A stretch of DNA of 64,000 nucleotides, taken from positions 226,096-290,095 of the forward strand of contig NW_001799511.1 of the NCBI RefSeq assembly GCF_000165425.1, written 5' to 3'. Source of the stretch: Paramecium tetraurelia. Its lineage: Eukaryota > Ciliophora > Oligohymenophorea > Peniculida > Parameciidae. The notes beneath the pieces were generated by a model, which had not been told where the DNA came from, searched no databases, and was given only the letters and a program-made list of their open reading frames with translations. The translations under genes and the position numbers were made by a program. Each line of letters starts with the position of its first letter. Position 1 is the first letter of the stretch. Positions 1 through 12,555 of the stretch are shown here, one piece after another.

Positions 1-265
1 CTAAAATTCAAAGAATTTGCTATTCCATATTAATGATTTGTTTTTCATTGTATTCATCAGCAGTAATATAAGCGTATGCATTACAATTCTCTTACTTAAG
101 TATTCCTTAGACCTTTCATTATAAACACTTTAGAATTAATGAAACATAATACTCAGCTAACTTTAAGGATGTAACTCCAATCAATTATAAGTTTATTCTC
201 CTTATCTTCATTGATGACAAAGCCAAATCAATATAAATGATCGACAGAAGCAACTTTTCATCCAT
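1..265 (-). pseudogene. Cyclin relic (B-type-like cyclin box), runs off the left edge
   Basis: Read on the minus strand with UAA/UAG as Gln. A segment beginning MDEKLLLSIIYIDLALS and continuing INLQLIGVTSLKLA matches the first cyclin-box helices, where family members have a motif like LQLVGVTALLIASKYEE. After a frame change, AYITADEYNEKQIINMEQQI matches the cyclin stretch around 'YITDNAYTxxQIxxME'. In-frame UGA codons and the frame change mean it cannot make a full cyclin. It lies directly downstream of the CDK-like relic on the same strand. The rest lies outside the window, so I cannot say whether a longer copy exists. The cyclin assignment rests on motif matching by eye. Confidence 0.62.
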
Positions 266-295
266 TAAATTAAAATGAATGCATATATCAATTAA

Positions 296-1416
296 TCAAT
301 CTATTAAGGTACTCCGCATAGTTTGATTGATTTCAGTTTGAAATTTCAGATATTCTTTGAATTTAGGTTCTGTGTAATAAATCTATGCATTCTAACTAAC
401 AGCGTTTAAAAAAGGATGTTGTATAATTTCTATTATATCCAATCTATCTTCAGGCTTAATACATAACAGTTTTTACAATAAATCTACTCCTTCCTTACCT
501 AATATTGTATTAAGAATGAGTAATTTTTCGTAGATCTATTTTCTATTTTAAATAATGTCTACTATTTCATTTTTTTTCAATTCATTTATATATAGATTAT
601 ATTTGGAATTTAATTTTGACATCGCTTGAGATTGAATTCCAGTCTCTTTCATCAGGTGATCCAAAAAATTAGAATACCTCAAATAGATATTCAATCTCAG
701 TTTTGCCACTAAATAACGGACTCCTCAAAGCCATTTCAGCTAAAATGCATCACAATGACCAACTGTCTATTTCACAACTGTAATACTATTTTCTTAATAA
801 CATTTCCATAATCTTTTCACTTCTCTATTAGATCTTTCTCTTTTATTCTTTCTCTTTCTTTGGGATCTTTTGGTGTATAGGGAATGATAGGAAAGGTTTC
901 CATTTTAGACATTCCAAAATCTGAAATTTTTACTAAATTTTTATTAATAAATATATTATCCGGTTTCAAATTCTGATGTAATATATGATTTTAATGTAAA
1001 TATTCTACACCTCTACATATTTGTAAAAATAGTGACTTTATCTATTCTATTGATAAATTTGTCCTCTTAAACTATTCTCTTAAATTCAAAGTGTAATATT
1101 CATATAAAATTGACACTATATGATTTTTTATTTTAACTTATACAATAGACACAATGTTCTCATGACACTTTAAGGACCTTACATAAGAAATTTCTCTTAA
1201 AACTGATGTTTATACTCCGTCATCATGATTTGCTTTTGCCTTGATTGTGTCCAGTTCTCTGAGTAAAAAGCATTAACCAGTCAACCTATTACAGACTTGA
1301 TATAATTTTCCCTTTGATCTTCTTTCTTGTAGAAATTTCAACTTCTAATATAAATCATGAAATAACAGAGTGTTGAATCTATTATAATACTAATATAATA
1401 AGATTGAATAATACAT
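296..1416 (-). pseudogene. CDK-like protein kinase relic, also catalytically degenerate
   Basis: From the ATG at 1416 the frame gives a CDK-like N-lobe, a PSTAIRE-like helix region (DDGVQTSVLREISYVRSL), a catalytic loop and DFG (ISDFGMSKME). Further on, SCEIDSWSL and CILAEM match the CDK 'EIDMWSVGCILAEM' segment, and GVDLLQKLLCIKPEDRL matches the C-lobe. UGA codons lie near 817-819, 750-752 and 582-584, and the frame shifts at two points, so the gene is broken. The ancestor already looked inactive: the Gly-rich loop is absent, the N-lobe Lys position seems to be Arg (FLLREL), and the catalytic loop reads HQNLKPDN instead of HRDLKPEN. What remains resembles an inactivated CDK-family pseudokinase. 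Confidence 0.75.
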
Positions 1417-1450
1417 TCTAGAATTGTTGATTAATTAATTACAAATATTA

Positions 1451-1681
1451 ATGGTTGAGAGTTCTTATGAGGTTATTGATCTCTTTAGGGGTTAAAAAAA
1501 GGAATAATTTATAAAGCAAATCTTTAGGTAAAAGAAGCCTGTGTTTAACTTAATATTCTGCCTTTTTATTAGAAGAAGTTTATATTAAAATGTTCTCTTT
1601 TCCTTTATGATTTTCGAATTCTTTTTTTTAACTGCATTATTATTAATACTTTATGATATAATTAAAGAATATAACTGTTGA
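1451..1681 (+). CDS. Doubtful short reading frame, possible small membrane protein
   Basis: A 76-codon frame from the ATG at 1451 to UGA at 1681 has a polar first half (MVESSYEVIDLFRGQKKEQF) and a hydrophobic, Phe/Leu-rich second half that could form one or two membrane segments. I recognise no family. Frames of this length without UGA are common by chance in DNA this AT-rich, and it sits next to two gene relics, so it may be noise or debris. Confidence 0.18.
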
Positions 1682-2130
1682 TATAAGGAGTAATTTATTT
1701 ATGCAGATCTATTAAATTTCAATTTTAATTGAATTGCCAATTTGTAACTAAGATATTCTAATAAAAATAGATTGTGAAATATAATTAAATTGAATATAAT
1801 AAATCAAGTATTTTATGATATAATTCATGTATTATCAAGGTTTTAATCAATTTTATAAATAATTCAGGAGCATAGTTGCAAGGGTGCTTTATTTATCTTA
1901 TCTAAAGTCTAAAGCATGGTTCCTTTTGCAGAGTACAAGAAGATCTTGACTTGTAATTTAATTGTTATCCTTTTAAACTTAAATACATAGCAGTCTAGTC
2001 ACAAATAATTACCAATGATACAAGATCTACTTCATACATTATGGATACTATTGAATATATTCCAATTATTAAAATTATAATATCTATTTGCATATGTCTA
2101 TTAGTTTATATTTAATAATTACCTTAGATA
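1682..2130. other. Non-coding AT-rich spacer
   Basis: About 450 bp without a convincing coding frame on either strand, probably the 3' flank of the hypothetical gene at 2131. A slightly GC-richer patch at about 1865-1960 has no structure I can name. Confidence 0.4.
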
Positions 2131-3018
2131 TCAGTTTTTAGGATTTTTAAAATGTTTTAATTTGATTCTAAGATTTGAATCATTAATTCTATAATTGATG
2201 CTTCTTCTCCAGGTTAGAGTAATCTTGAACTTCCAATCCCAAAAATTTAATTTATATCTCTTAAATAAGGAAAATAATTACTTTTTTATAATATTATTAT
2301 TTAATTTTGTTGATGGATACCAAAAGGTTTTATCTTCCATTAATTGCTTCTTTAAAATTGGACTCATTTTGTTAACCCATTCTTGTGTTTATTAATTTTT
2401 TTTTTCAATTAGATGAGTCTCTTCGAGTACTATTCTTCTAACTAATTCTCTTTATTAAGTAATATTTAATTCAAATGGCAATGTTTAGTAAATACTTAAT
2501 AAAGATTCCTTTAAAATCTGAATTCCAGTTTTATATTATAAGACATCTAAAAAAGAATCGTTATTATTATCGAATTATTCGGGCTCTGTAAATACTCTGC
2601 ATTTGGGAGTTGAATATTTATTGGTTAATGATTTAGATATTCCTTAAATGATATTCTTTTCAATTTATTCCTAAGATGTATCTATCTGATGATTGATTTT
2701 TAACTTGCTTGGAGTAATTGAACTATTTCTCTTTTTTTTTGTGATTTCATTAACAGATATAACGTAAAAATTCTTTTTCGGTTGAGACTTATTTCTATGA
2801 ATAACTTCTGGGGCATCTTTATTTTTTAAAGGTGAAACCCAAAAACTCTCAGATTTTTAAGTTTGTTATTTTACTCCCTTAAGAGCTGATTTGGGTCTCT
2901 TATAAAATTTACTCTAAAGAATTGATCTTACTCTATTAGGAATTACGTATTCTCCTTCCTACGGTTTATAAACTTCGACTCCTTAACTTTATAGTCTGCT
3001 TATATAACTAAGACGCAT
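2131..3018 (-). CDS. Hypothetical protein, 295 aa, intronless
   Basis: A single open frame runs from the ATG at 3018 to UGA at 2131 with no intron. The sequence is rich in Lys, Ser, Gln and Asn and has no obvious membrane segment. The C-terminal third contains helical, charged stretches (QQRELVRRIVLEETHLIEKK) and aromatic-basic segments (NFWDWKFKITLTWRRS). The frame stays open upstream of 3018, but that sequence looks non-coding, so MRLSYISRLQ is preferred as the start. Regular use of UAA/UAG as Gln and a protein-like composition argue for a real gene. I do not recognise the family. Confidence 0.6.
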
Positions 3019-3375
3019 TAAATAAATGTTTTATAAATAGTTAAGTACAAAATCAGATATAATTATCATTAGGATTATTATATTGAAGTCATTGATTGGT
3101 TAATTAATACTTGTGCATTCCCATTCTAGGGAATAAACAAATAACTAATTAAAAACAATTCATTATTAAACTGAATAACAACATTGGTAGTATCCAATTT
3201 ATAAATAATTGGGTGTTGATAGAATGTTGAAATTTTAAGTCAATTTCCCCAATCTTCATAACCTTAGATTTGTATGACCTTAATATTAACTAAATCAAAT
3301 GCTTAAGATAATATAATTATTCTGATATTCTACATATATTTATAACATTTGGAGAGCAATAAACTTTAATAATAC
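3019..3375. other. AT-rich intergenic spacer
   Basis: I see no gene, RNA or repeat in this 357-bp stretch between two minus-strand genes. It must hold the 3' end of the PX-WD40 gene and the promoter of the 2131-3018 gene. Confidence 0.4.
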
Positions 3376-5126
3376 TCATTTTAATTCGACAATATCTTCA
3401 TATTTAGTGTCTGAATGTCTTTGTTAATCCTTATGCCAAACTGCCATATCATCTTCATCATCATCCTAAGATCCTTAATCAAATAGTTATTATGCCTTCT
3501 TATACTACTACTCAACATTTTATTATTTAGCTTATTATTAATCCTATTCTATTTCTTTTTCTACAATTTTTGGATCTCTCCAATGCTAAGGCATAGACCA
3601 AACCTTGATAACTTTGTCTTTAGCAGCTGTCAACAGAGTTTAATCAGCATCTAACCATTACAATTTCGTAATATCTGAATCATGAGCCTTAAGTACATCT
3701 AAGTAATCATCAAAAAATATTACATAATTATTGTGACTTTCGAGCATCCCAAATCGTAACAGTGCCATCTATATTGCCAACATAGATTTCACCTCTTTTT
3801 GCTGACCATCCAATTTCTCTGCTTTTTGACTTTCCATTTAATTAGGCCACTTCCTTAGAATATTACTCTCTTCCAGGTAATTATATGTCTATTATTAAAA
3901 TAACTCCATTTTCATGACTAATTGAAAATAAATAATTCCTTTAATTATCTATGAAAAATCCCCTAATAAACAATTAGTTGGTTGGGATTTTAATAACCAA
4001 TTTTGGTCGTTTCTAAATTATTAATGAAATAATATACTTTCGTAATATCATAAATAAATATTTCTCCATGTCTATCTCCTACAAATGTTTTCTTTCTTTC
4101 TTCGCTTCCTAAAAGACATGTCAATTCATATTAATCAGGTTCGATATCTAAATTATTATTAACATTGAAAATAACCTGCTACTAGTTCCCCTTTTCTAAG
4201 ATTTAATACTCTATATTTTCTATCTTTGGATATGGAATGCAAATATTTTCTCTTACTATCATAATACAATCCCATGACTCTATCTGTATGTTACTCAATT
4301 TCCAAACTCTCTGTAAATTTCTTAAATCCTTCTTTTTCTGGTACATACAAATAGTTGATTGATCCACTATCTAATCCAACAAGCAATACAGAAGCAGCTG
4401 CATCCCAATAACATGTTATGGCTTAAGAATTGTACATCTTAACCCATAATCTTGAAAATTCTCCACTCTCTTATTGTAACCAACATTCAACACATCCTAC
4501 AGGTATTAATGCTTGATCTCCCTTTTCAGATTCCCAAGGAGCTTTCATGTTTGTTAGATATGCATCCAATCTGTTAATCACTGAGCAATCTGATGTAATA
4601 ACAAACATCAATCCTTGTTCTGAACTTATAGTAAAATCTCTGATTCCATGCAAAAATCCTTTGAACTCGAATATTTGTTTTGGAGGATTCACTATGATTT
4701 CTTTTGCATTCTTTTCGATTTCCAAGAATTGTTTTAGTGGTTCTGATGCAACTACTTCAGGTCTGCTGGCTAAATTCTCATTATTTCAATAGTATTCTTA
4801 CTTGAATGAATTCATCTAAACCAGCCTTTCTTTTTTCAATGTCTTCAGGTGTTTTACCAACTAAAAATGTTACATATTTCTTTTTGGGAAGTGATGGCAA
4901 TTGCTCTCCAAAGAGAACCTTTAATTTTTTGGCTAAGTCTTCAAATTGAGAAAATCTAATTTAGATTTCGCAAATACCTTTTTTCTAATTACCATACGTC
5001 ACTTGTTTTATTTTTGACTTATATCATATAATAGATAGCATCATCATTTGGATCATTTCTAAATGAAATTACACTTGCCTAATTATTATTAGAGAAATAT
5101 ACAGATATTGGAGATTTCGAGTCCAT
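3376..5126 (-). CDS. PX domain-WD40 repeat protein, WDFY-like
   Basis: Five introns (22, 25, 28, 25 and 25 nt) give 541 residues. The N-terminus is a PX phosphoinositide-binding domain: the RFSQFEDLAKKL basic-aromatic motif, the LPSLPKKK proline segment and the closing RKAGLDEFIQ...RPEVV...FL helices. It is followed by WD40 repeats such as CYWDAAASVLLVGLDSGSI, KTFVGDRHGEIFIYD, GEIYVGNIDGTVTIWDARK and DQTLLTAAKDKVIKVW. The repeats resemble the propeller of WDFY1/WDFY2, where the lipid-binding module is an internal FYVE finger rather than an N-terminal PX. The tail is Gln-rich with a DDDEDD acidic patch. The likely role is recognition of PI3P-type endosomal membranes. The PX is clear; the WDFY relationship is inferred. 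Confidence 0.82.
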
Positions 5127-5216
5127 AAAATATAATAATAATAATTGCAATTAACACAATAAATTTTATTGAAAATTTGACACAGTTGTGAATTTGTAGG
5201 AAATAAACATATATAC

Positions 5217-7268
5217 TCAAAATAACTTAATTTTTTATGTGTTCTTCCTTTTTATTTTCAAATTTTATTCGAAAACTATGAGTTTGTCATTAGGACTATG
5301 AAATTATCCTCTTTATTCTGATTTAAGTTTGAACTCTTAAGGTGTTCTTGTTGTGCTTTATCTTAATAACCTACAAGATTGGACACTTTCATACGGGTCC
5401 CCACTGTTTGAATGCATGTGAAAATGATCCGTGTTATGAGATGAAAGATTTCTGTTGATTTTATAAAAGTTAATAATGTTTGGGGATAAAGATTATTATA
5501 TTTAGAGAGTTTGATTTATATCCTTTTAAGATTTACTATCCCTTGTCAAATTATGAAATCTTAGATTCTTATTACTTTAACCAACTAAAAAGGGATTCGT
5601 TGCTGTTTTCTTTAATGTTCTTTTTTTCAAAGCACTTGTTTTAGGGATATCCCCAAGCAATTTAGTAGACTTCTTAGTTAGTATTGTTTATAATTGGATA
5701 TTTTCATCAGGAACAATTCCAATTTCAGGTTCTGAGTCACTATCATCCGAGACTTAATTGTCATCGATTTATTAATAGTACTTTTTATTCAATTCAAGAT
5801 CTTAATATATCCTTGTTTTTTATTCTAATTACATATGATAGATTTTTAATGATTAATGCAAATCCATACCGATTTATACTAAATCATTTTGAGAATATTA
5901 GATAAATTTATTATCGTATTTATAACCGAAAAATGATGTTTCAAGAGTGACAATGTTATGAAAACTGTTAGGTTTATGCTTTTACACTTAATTAAACACA
6001 AAGGCTCTTGCTGTTTTTAATTTATAGGATTTGAGATTAAATGTACATGAATTAAAATCGAAATATTTAGAATTCTCTGCCATAATCCTGGGAAGAACTC
6101 TGCACTCAATAGGATCTTCAGAGTTCCTACAAGCATACATAAAAGTTCCAAGTTTTCTAGAATGACCATGCAAATCAATAAATGTTTTGATGTCCCTCCC
6201 TTCACTCAATATTTTGTCAATAAGACTTCTGATCTAAATTATTTATTGATGGTATTTTAATCTAGGATTTTGCCAGACTCTATTCAAATCCTTCCCACTT
6301 AAATCGCATCTAAAATTACCCTATTTGACTCCATCTGGATTGACCATAGGAATAACAATGATGTTATAAAACAATTGGAGTGTTTTGTCATTTGAAAGTG
6401 CTTCAAGAAAACCTTAGCAAACATGAGAGGATACGGTTTCTCCAGGATGTTAACGTGCAATCACTAAAATAACATCACTTCTCTTGGATCCGAATTGAAC
6501 CATTCTTATAGGCAATCCTGTAATAGTATTGGCTAGGATTTCTGATGAAAACTTAATTAAGTATTTATCTAGATCAAGATGAGTATAGGGGATTCCAAGG
6601 GCTATCTCATAGGACTTCGAGGATTTATTTATCCAGAAGGAGAGAGTGTATAATTTAGTCGAGGTGGTTTTGCAGTAATTGGATTTGACATATTAGGATT
6701 ATTTGATTAATACTTGAGACTTGAGTATTTCCCAATGAGAATCGTACTTGATGTACACTCCGAAACCATTTTGGTACTGCAAATAATTTTTGCTCTGTTG
6801 TTTAATATTATAAGTTACCATATTAATGATGTTTATTCTGCATTTGTACTCGTTGGGATTGGTTACTCGAAAGTAAAACCATTGAGAATAGCTGGTAGCG
6901 TTGATGTCTTCTTGGAGAAGTAAATCATATTCGAATTTATCCACTTGATAGACTGCTGCGAGATTTCCAGATGTGAAATTGGAATCAAATAGTGGTAACT
7001 GTTGGGGTTATGTGATGGTAGGGGTTTGTATATCTTTGAGATTTAATTATTTAAAATGTTGATTACTCACTTTTGATCCATATTATTTCTTATAAATGCA
7101 CTTATATGATTTTTCGATATCTTTTATGTCATTTGTCAGTCCTCGATTGTCTGCTTAGTATACGATGGGATTGGGAGTGGGAAGAGATGTGATTATGAAT
7201 GTAGGTTACTTATCTTATTAGGTTATTAAGGTTTCAATAAAAGCAGATTCGAATCCCTCATCATCCAT
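5217..7268 (-). CDS. Cytosolic carboxypeptidase (M14D), tubulin deglutamylase type
   Basis: One uninterrupted frame of 683 codons. The CCP N-domain is recognisable (FEYDLLLQEDIN...SQWFYFRVTN). The peptidase part has the zinc ligands in ARQHPGETVSS (about His274, Glu277) and DLHGHSRK (about His367), the substrate-binding NPDGVKQGNFRC and LNRVWQNP segments, and the catalytic Glu in TLETSFFG (about Glu443). All key residues are present, so it should be active. CCP enzymes trim polyglutamate side chains from tubulin C-termini, and in ciliates they act on ciliary and cortical microtubules. A Ser/Gln/Asn-rich tail of about 150 residues follows the catalytic domain. Its start lies 64 bp from that of the divergent trichocyst gene. 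Confidence 0.93.
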
Positions 7269-7332
7269 TTTACCCGTTTTTGAGAATTAAATAAATTGAG
7301 AATCGTCTGGCAAACACAATAAATATTAATAA

Positions 7333-8419
7333 ATGAAAGCCACACTTGCAATTCTCTTGTTGATAAGCATTGCATCTGCAACATCCACTCATGATTAAAT
7401 CATGGCTCTACTCCAAACTGGTACAAAAGCCATGGATGCCATTGACACTGTCTTTGGTTTATTGAATGATCTAATCCAATCCAACAAAGATGCCTAATTT
7501 GCTGCCGACTAAAAGAATGAAACAGACGAATGGGTTGGAGCATAGTAATTATCTTCCTTAATCATAGAACAATCGAGTAATTCACTAAGATCAAGACACT
7601 CAACTAAAAGCTTTTCTAATAATCAGTTGAAAATAGAGTCCTTTTCGAATAAGAACTCCAAGACACCAAGAATTATCTTGCTTGGAATGAATAAAGATAA
7701 GATGAAATCACCAGAAAAATCAATGTCCTCCTTGATGAACAATGTCTTAGTAATCAACTCTTCGTCAGATCAATCAAACAAAACAGAGAAGCTCTTGAAG
7801 TTGTCAGAGTTCTCAAATAAGATGTTGCTGGTTACATCATTAACGGAGATTCATTTGAATTAGTCCAAGAAAAAAGCACCAGTGTTGCTCAAAAACTCAA
7901 GGCTTACAGCAATCTATTCAACGACGAAGAAATCAAAACCTTCTTGAGTTTGGCTTAAACCAAATAAGAAGATGGAGTTAGCAGAGGTGCCACACTTGCT
8001 GAAAAAGTCCTTGCAGTCCTTGAATCACTTGAAGCCAACCTCCAAGCTTCCCTTGAAGCTCTTGAAGTCAATGAAATCAATGCCTCATGGGAATTGGCCG
8101 GCTGGGTTTCATTGAGTGAAGCTGAAATCGCTACCCTCAAAGTTGAATACGAAAGAAAATAAGTCTTTGCTGATAGATTAGCTACTGTATTATTCATTTT
8201 CATCATCCGTAGTAAATCTAAGCAGCCTTAGCCTAATAAGCCAAATCCAAGATCATCTTATAAGAGTCCCAAGATGCCCTTGACTAAGCTTAATCTGATT
8301 TGGAATCCAAAAGAGCTGACTATGCTCAAGCTAAAGCTAAGAGAGATGAAGAAAATGCCATCTTAGAATAAGTTATCATCATGTTCAAGAAATAAGTTGC
8401 CTCATGGTCTGGAAGATGA
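7333..8419 (+). CDS. Trichocyst matrix protein precursor (TMP family)
   Basis: Two introns (7545-7567, 23 nt; 8187-8212, 26 nt) yield 345 residues. An N-terminal signal peptide (MKATLAILLLISIASATS) is followed by long Gln/Glu/Lys/Ala-rich heptad regions, for example ATLAEKVLAVLESLEANL and ALDQAQSDLESKRADYAQ, and the chain ends IIMFKKQVASWSGR. This is the pattern of Paramecium trichocyst matrix proteins, which are secretory proproteins cleaved into acidic coiled-coil polypeptides that crystallise in the exocytic trichocyst. The phase of both introns is needed to keep the heptads in frame, which supports the model. The exact TMP subfamily is not assigned. Confidence 0.92.
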
Positions 8420-8585
8420 TTAATATAACTAATCAAGTTATTCAAAACATTTATTCAGTTTTTTATTGACTTCTTTTTTTGACTTCCATCACTCAAGTAT
8501 AGTTAACTATAGATTATAAAATAGCAATTATTATAAAATAAATATTAGAAGTTAAATATTTACATATAACAATTTAACCTTTTAG

Positions 8586-9699
<1,114 letters not shown>

Positions 9700-9724
9700 T
9701 TATTTAATAATAATTTTTATAAGC

Positions 9725-10259
9725 ATGATCAATTTCATACTAATGGTTAACAAACAAGGACAAACAAGACTAGCATAATATTTTCAATTTCTCAGTGTCA
9801 AAGAAAGAATGACACTCGAAGGAGAATTGATTCGTAAGTGTCTCTCCAGAAATGAAACACAATGTAGTTTTCTTGAACATAGAGGATACAAGGTAATTTA
9901 TCAATCTCATAATATAGATTATATACAGAAGATATGCATCACTTTATTTTATTATTGGAATGGATTTAGAAGAAGAAGTAATTCTATATCATAATTATGA
10001 AGAATGAAATGGCCTATTTAGAATTTATTCATAACTTAGTTGAAACACTTGACAAGTACTTTGAAAATGTTTGCGAATTAGATGTACTCCTATCATTTAT
10101 TCTAGATAATGTTTAATATTGAAAAAGCTCATTACATCTTAGAAGAAATGGTCATGAATGGCTAAATTGTGGAAACTAATAAGACCTAAATTTTAGGTAT
10201 TCGATTCTTATATAATCTAAGCCCCAATCCATGTTTTAGACAAGGCTAAAGATGAATGA
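9725..10259 (+). CDS. AP4S1: AP-4 adaptor complex sigma subunit
   Basis: Four introns (9893-9917, 9978-10002, 10084-10105, 10197-10221) leave 145 residues, almost the length of human AP4S1. The start MINFILMVNKQGQTRLAQYF and the segments EFIHNLVETLDKYFENV, CELDIMFNIEKAHYILEEM and QIVETNKTQILAPI match AP-4 sigma better than the AP-1, AP-2 or AP-3 small chains, notably MVNKQGQTRL and the ILAP ending. The small chain packs inside the AP core and helps bind dileucine cargo. AP-4 sorts cargo from the trans-Golgi. The gene is divergent from the PKA-like kinase with a 25-bp spacer that must hold both promoters and 5' UTRs. Confidence 0.93.
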
Positions 10260-11167
10260 CGATTTTTTTTGTTTATCATAATTGATTTTATCAGAACTTA
10301 TATAACTTAAATTAAGGAAATTGAAATTCAAAATTAATCATTATCAAAATCTCCAATTGCTCTAATCAAAGTAATCTAAATAGCATGACTCTTTTCAAAG
10401 GTTATTGATTGCCAATAATTAAAGTTGTATACCTTTGATATGTTAACATCTTTAATTTTCTTATTTCTCCATCTATATAAAGGAAATTATATTTATCATT
10501 AGTATCTTAATTATTTCCCATCAGATTTAGTTCGTTTATTGATAATCTAATCCATTTAGGAAAGAAGTCTTGCTTTGAATATTTCAGATTATTCTAACAT
10601 TTTGACAATTATATTTTTATCTAAGTAAGTCTTACATTGTTTACAATTAATAATAACTATTCATTCATTAATGAAGGTTGTGAAATCTATTAAAATTAAA
10701 CAAGATAAAATTAAAAGAAGGTTCTTCTTTAAATAATATATATAAAAATGAAAAAATAATCTTTGCAGTCAAAATGATGAAAAATAATCGACTTCCAATC
10801 ATCTCAATTAATTATAAACAGTAATCAATATTGGAATTTAATCATTTTAATTAAGATATCATTTTGAATTATGAATGTTATAAAAATAATTATTTCAATG
10901 CTTTAAAAAATAATTCCAAAATATCAATAAGAATATACAAAACAGATTATTAAATAATAACCTATTTTCTTAGCTTTGACAACTAAAATCAAGATAACCA
11001 ATAACAATGCGTAATTCACTATAAATTCTCTTTAAATACAAGTTGTAAAAATGTCTTTTATAATAGAAATATAAATGAAGACAATCTGTCTTCAAATGCT
11101 TAAGTACTTTTTAATAAAGTAGTTGGAGTAATTTATATAATCTATACTAATATTTTAATGATTAATT
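10260..11167. other. AT-rich spacer with one doubtful frame
   Basis: I find no recognisable gene. A frame open on the plus strand from the ATG at 10774 runs to 11448, but its second half is antisense to the NC2-beta gene, and frames of this size arise by chance when only UGA stops translation. Its first 130 codons have a protein-like, Asn-rich composition, so a short gene at about 10774-11160 is not excluded. Confidence 0.3.
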
Positions 11168-11671
11168 TCATTGTTGATCTTCATCATCTTATTCAAATTG
11201 TATATTCAATTTCCTTGATTTGCCATGTTCTTCATCATCTATCATACTCTTACTATTCTCCAATTTTGCTTTTTCGTATAATTATTTCTATTATTCTTCT
11301 AACTATTTCAAGTGCTCCTCATCTTAAAACCTTGCTCTATTTTGATTTTTCACCTTAAAATAAAATTCATATATACATTCACTTCTTCTTTAATTTCTTC
11401 TTCGATTTCTTTAAGATGGGGTATTTAACTGTCTAATTTCAATTTTGAAATAGCCTTATAGAAAAATTCCCCTGATATTGTCTTCTTTCCTTGCTCTAAG
11501 CAAATTGTATTTGCTTGATCAGAAACTAATTAGATATATTCCCTAGCCATTGACATCACTTAAGTCACAAATTCATTAGAGCATTTCATATCTCCATTTG
11601 TGGAACTCTTTATAAACTGTTAAACAGTAGCTACGATTACATTTTAATTTACCTTTTGGAAGTTGTTCCAT
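11168..11671 (-). CDS. DR1: Negative cofactor 2 beta (Dr1), histone-fold TBP regulator
   Basis: Two introns (22 and 23 nt) give 152 residues. The histone fold opens MEQLPKATVQQFIKSS, as in Dr1 (LPRATVQKIIKE). NEFVTQVMSMAREYIQLVSD, ANTICLEQGKKTISGEFFYKA and SKLKLDSQIPHLKEI match the central and C-terminal helices. A Gln/Glu-rich helix (EEHLKQLEEQQKQLYEKAK) corresponds to the Dr1 region after the fold. NC2 alpha/beta dimers clamp TBP on promoter DNA and block TFIIB entry, so this should be a nuclear general transcription regulator. The 3' flank overlaps a spurious plus-strand frame. Confidence 0.9.
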
Positions 11672-12427
11672 TTCTATTTTTTTACATTTTTATTAATCAA
11701 TTTTTTTTTTTTTGAATTTAGGATAGTTGCAGTACTTATTTTATATTTAATGATTGGTCATTAATAATCGATTAGAATAAATATAAACCAAAAAGTTATT
11801 ATTAATAAAGTATAGAAGACTATTTCTATAACTAATATTTTCCTAAAATATCTTGTTCTGAAATTCTTGATTTATTTAATATTATATCTATAATAAATCG
11901 TATAATTATTTTCACATCATTTGGATAATATCAACTATTTAACCCTCCTTATATCTATTTATTTATTATCACAAAATAATCAATTTACTTTATAATTCAT
12001 AAAACCAGTTTAGAGTATATTAACAGTTGACTTATTATTAATAATTCAATTTACTAGATTTGAATAGCATTAATAGAACTTTAGGTATTTTCTTAATTAA
12101 TTAAATCTATTGTTACAATGTGTAAATAAAATGTAAAATATTTGAATTATTCATTAAATTCTCTTAAATTATTGCAGATTGCATTTTATAATTGAATGAA
12201 TAAATTATTAATTAAAGTAAAATAATTATTAATAATAGAATATCTTCTAAATTATAAGTAGATTTAAATAATTTTGATTTTACATAAAACAGCAACTCTA
12301 AGGTTTCTATTAACTTTTAAATAATTTTTATACCTAAATGTAATTATTATAAATATTGTTTGTCTCAATTTCTATATTATAATTAGTTATTTCTATGGAT
12401 TAGATATAATATAAATTGATAAAAATC
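11672..12427. other. AT-rich spacer between Dr1 and U6
   Basis: About 750 bp of extremely AT-rich sequence. I see no coding frame, repeat or RNA. It includes the 5' flank of the NC2-beta gene. Confidence 0.4.
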
Positions 12428-12436
12428 AAAAAAAAA
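12428..12436 (-). terminator. Pol III T-run terminator of U6
   Basis: A run of A on the plus strand gives nine consecutive T on the U6 strand immediately after the conserved RNA body. Confidence 0.8.
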
Positions 12437-12535
12437 TGAGCTACCATCTCGCTTAATGCGTGTCATCCTTACGCAGGGGCCATGCTAATCTTCTCTGTTA
12501 CGTTCCAATTTGACGGATGACCCCGAAGGGTTCCA
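12434..12535 (-). ncRNA. U6 spliceosomal snRNA
   Basis: Read on the minus strand the RNA starts with a GGAACCCUUCGGGGU hairpin. It then carries the invariant core: ACAGAGAAGAUUAGCAUGG (ACAGAGA box and AGC triad), CCCCUGCGUAAGGAUGACA (U6 intramolecular stem-loop) and a CGCA segment. It ends in a T run (12428-12436), as expected for RNA polymerase III termination. The core is nearly identical to that of animals and yeast. The 5' end is placed at the base of the hairpin and may be off by a few bases. U6 forms the catalytic centre of the spliceosome that removes the tiny introns of this genome. Confidence 0.95.
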
Positions 12536-12555
12536 ATTGATATGAAATTGATTTG

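Noticed and set aside
2195-2395. Plus-strand 66-codon frame with hydrophobic residues
   Set aside because: Antisense to the 2131-3018 gene, which is open across the whole region.
5330-5458. Apparent small Cys-rich secreted peptide on the plus strand (IGHFHTGPHCLNACENDPCY)
   Set aside because: It lies antisense to the uninterrupted C-terminal tail of the carboxypeptidase, whose minus-strand frame is open to 5217. It also lacks a start codon after an upstream UGA.
10774-11448. 225-codon plus-strand frame
   Set aside because: Its second half is antisense to the well-supported NC2-beta gene, and such lengths arise by chance with UGA as the only stop.
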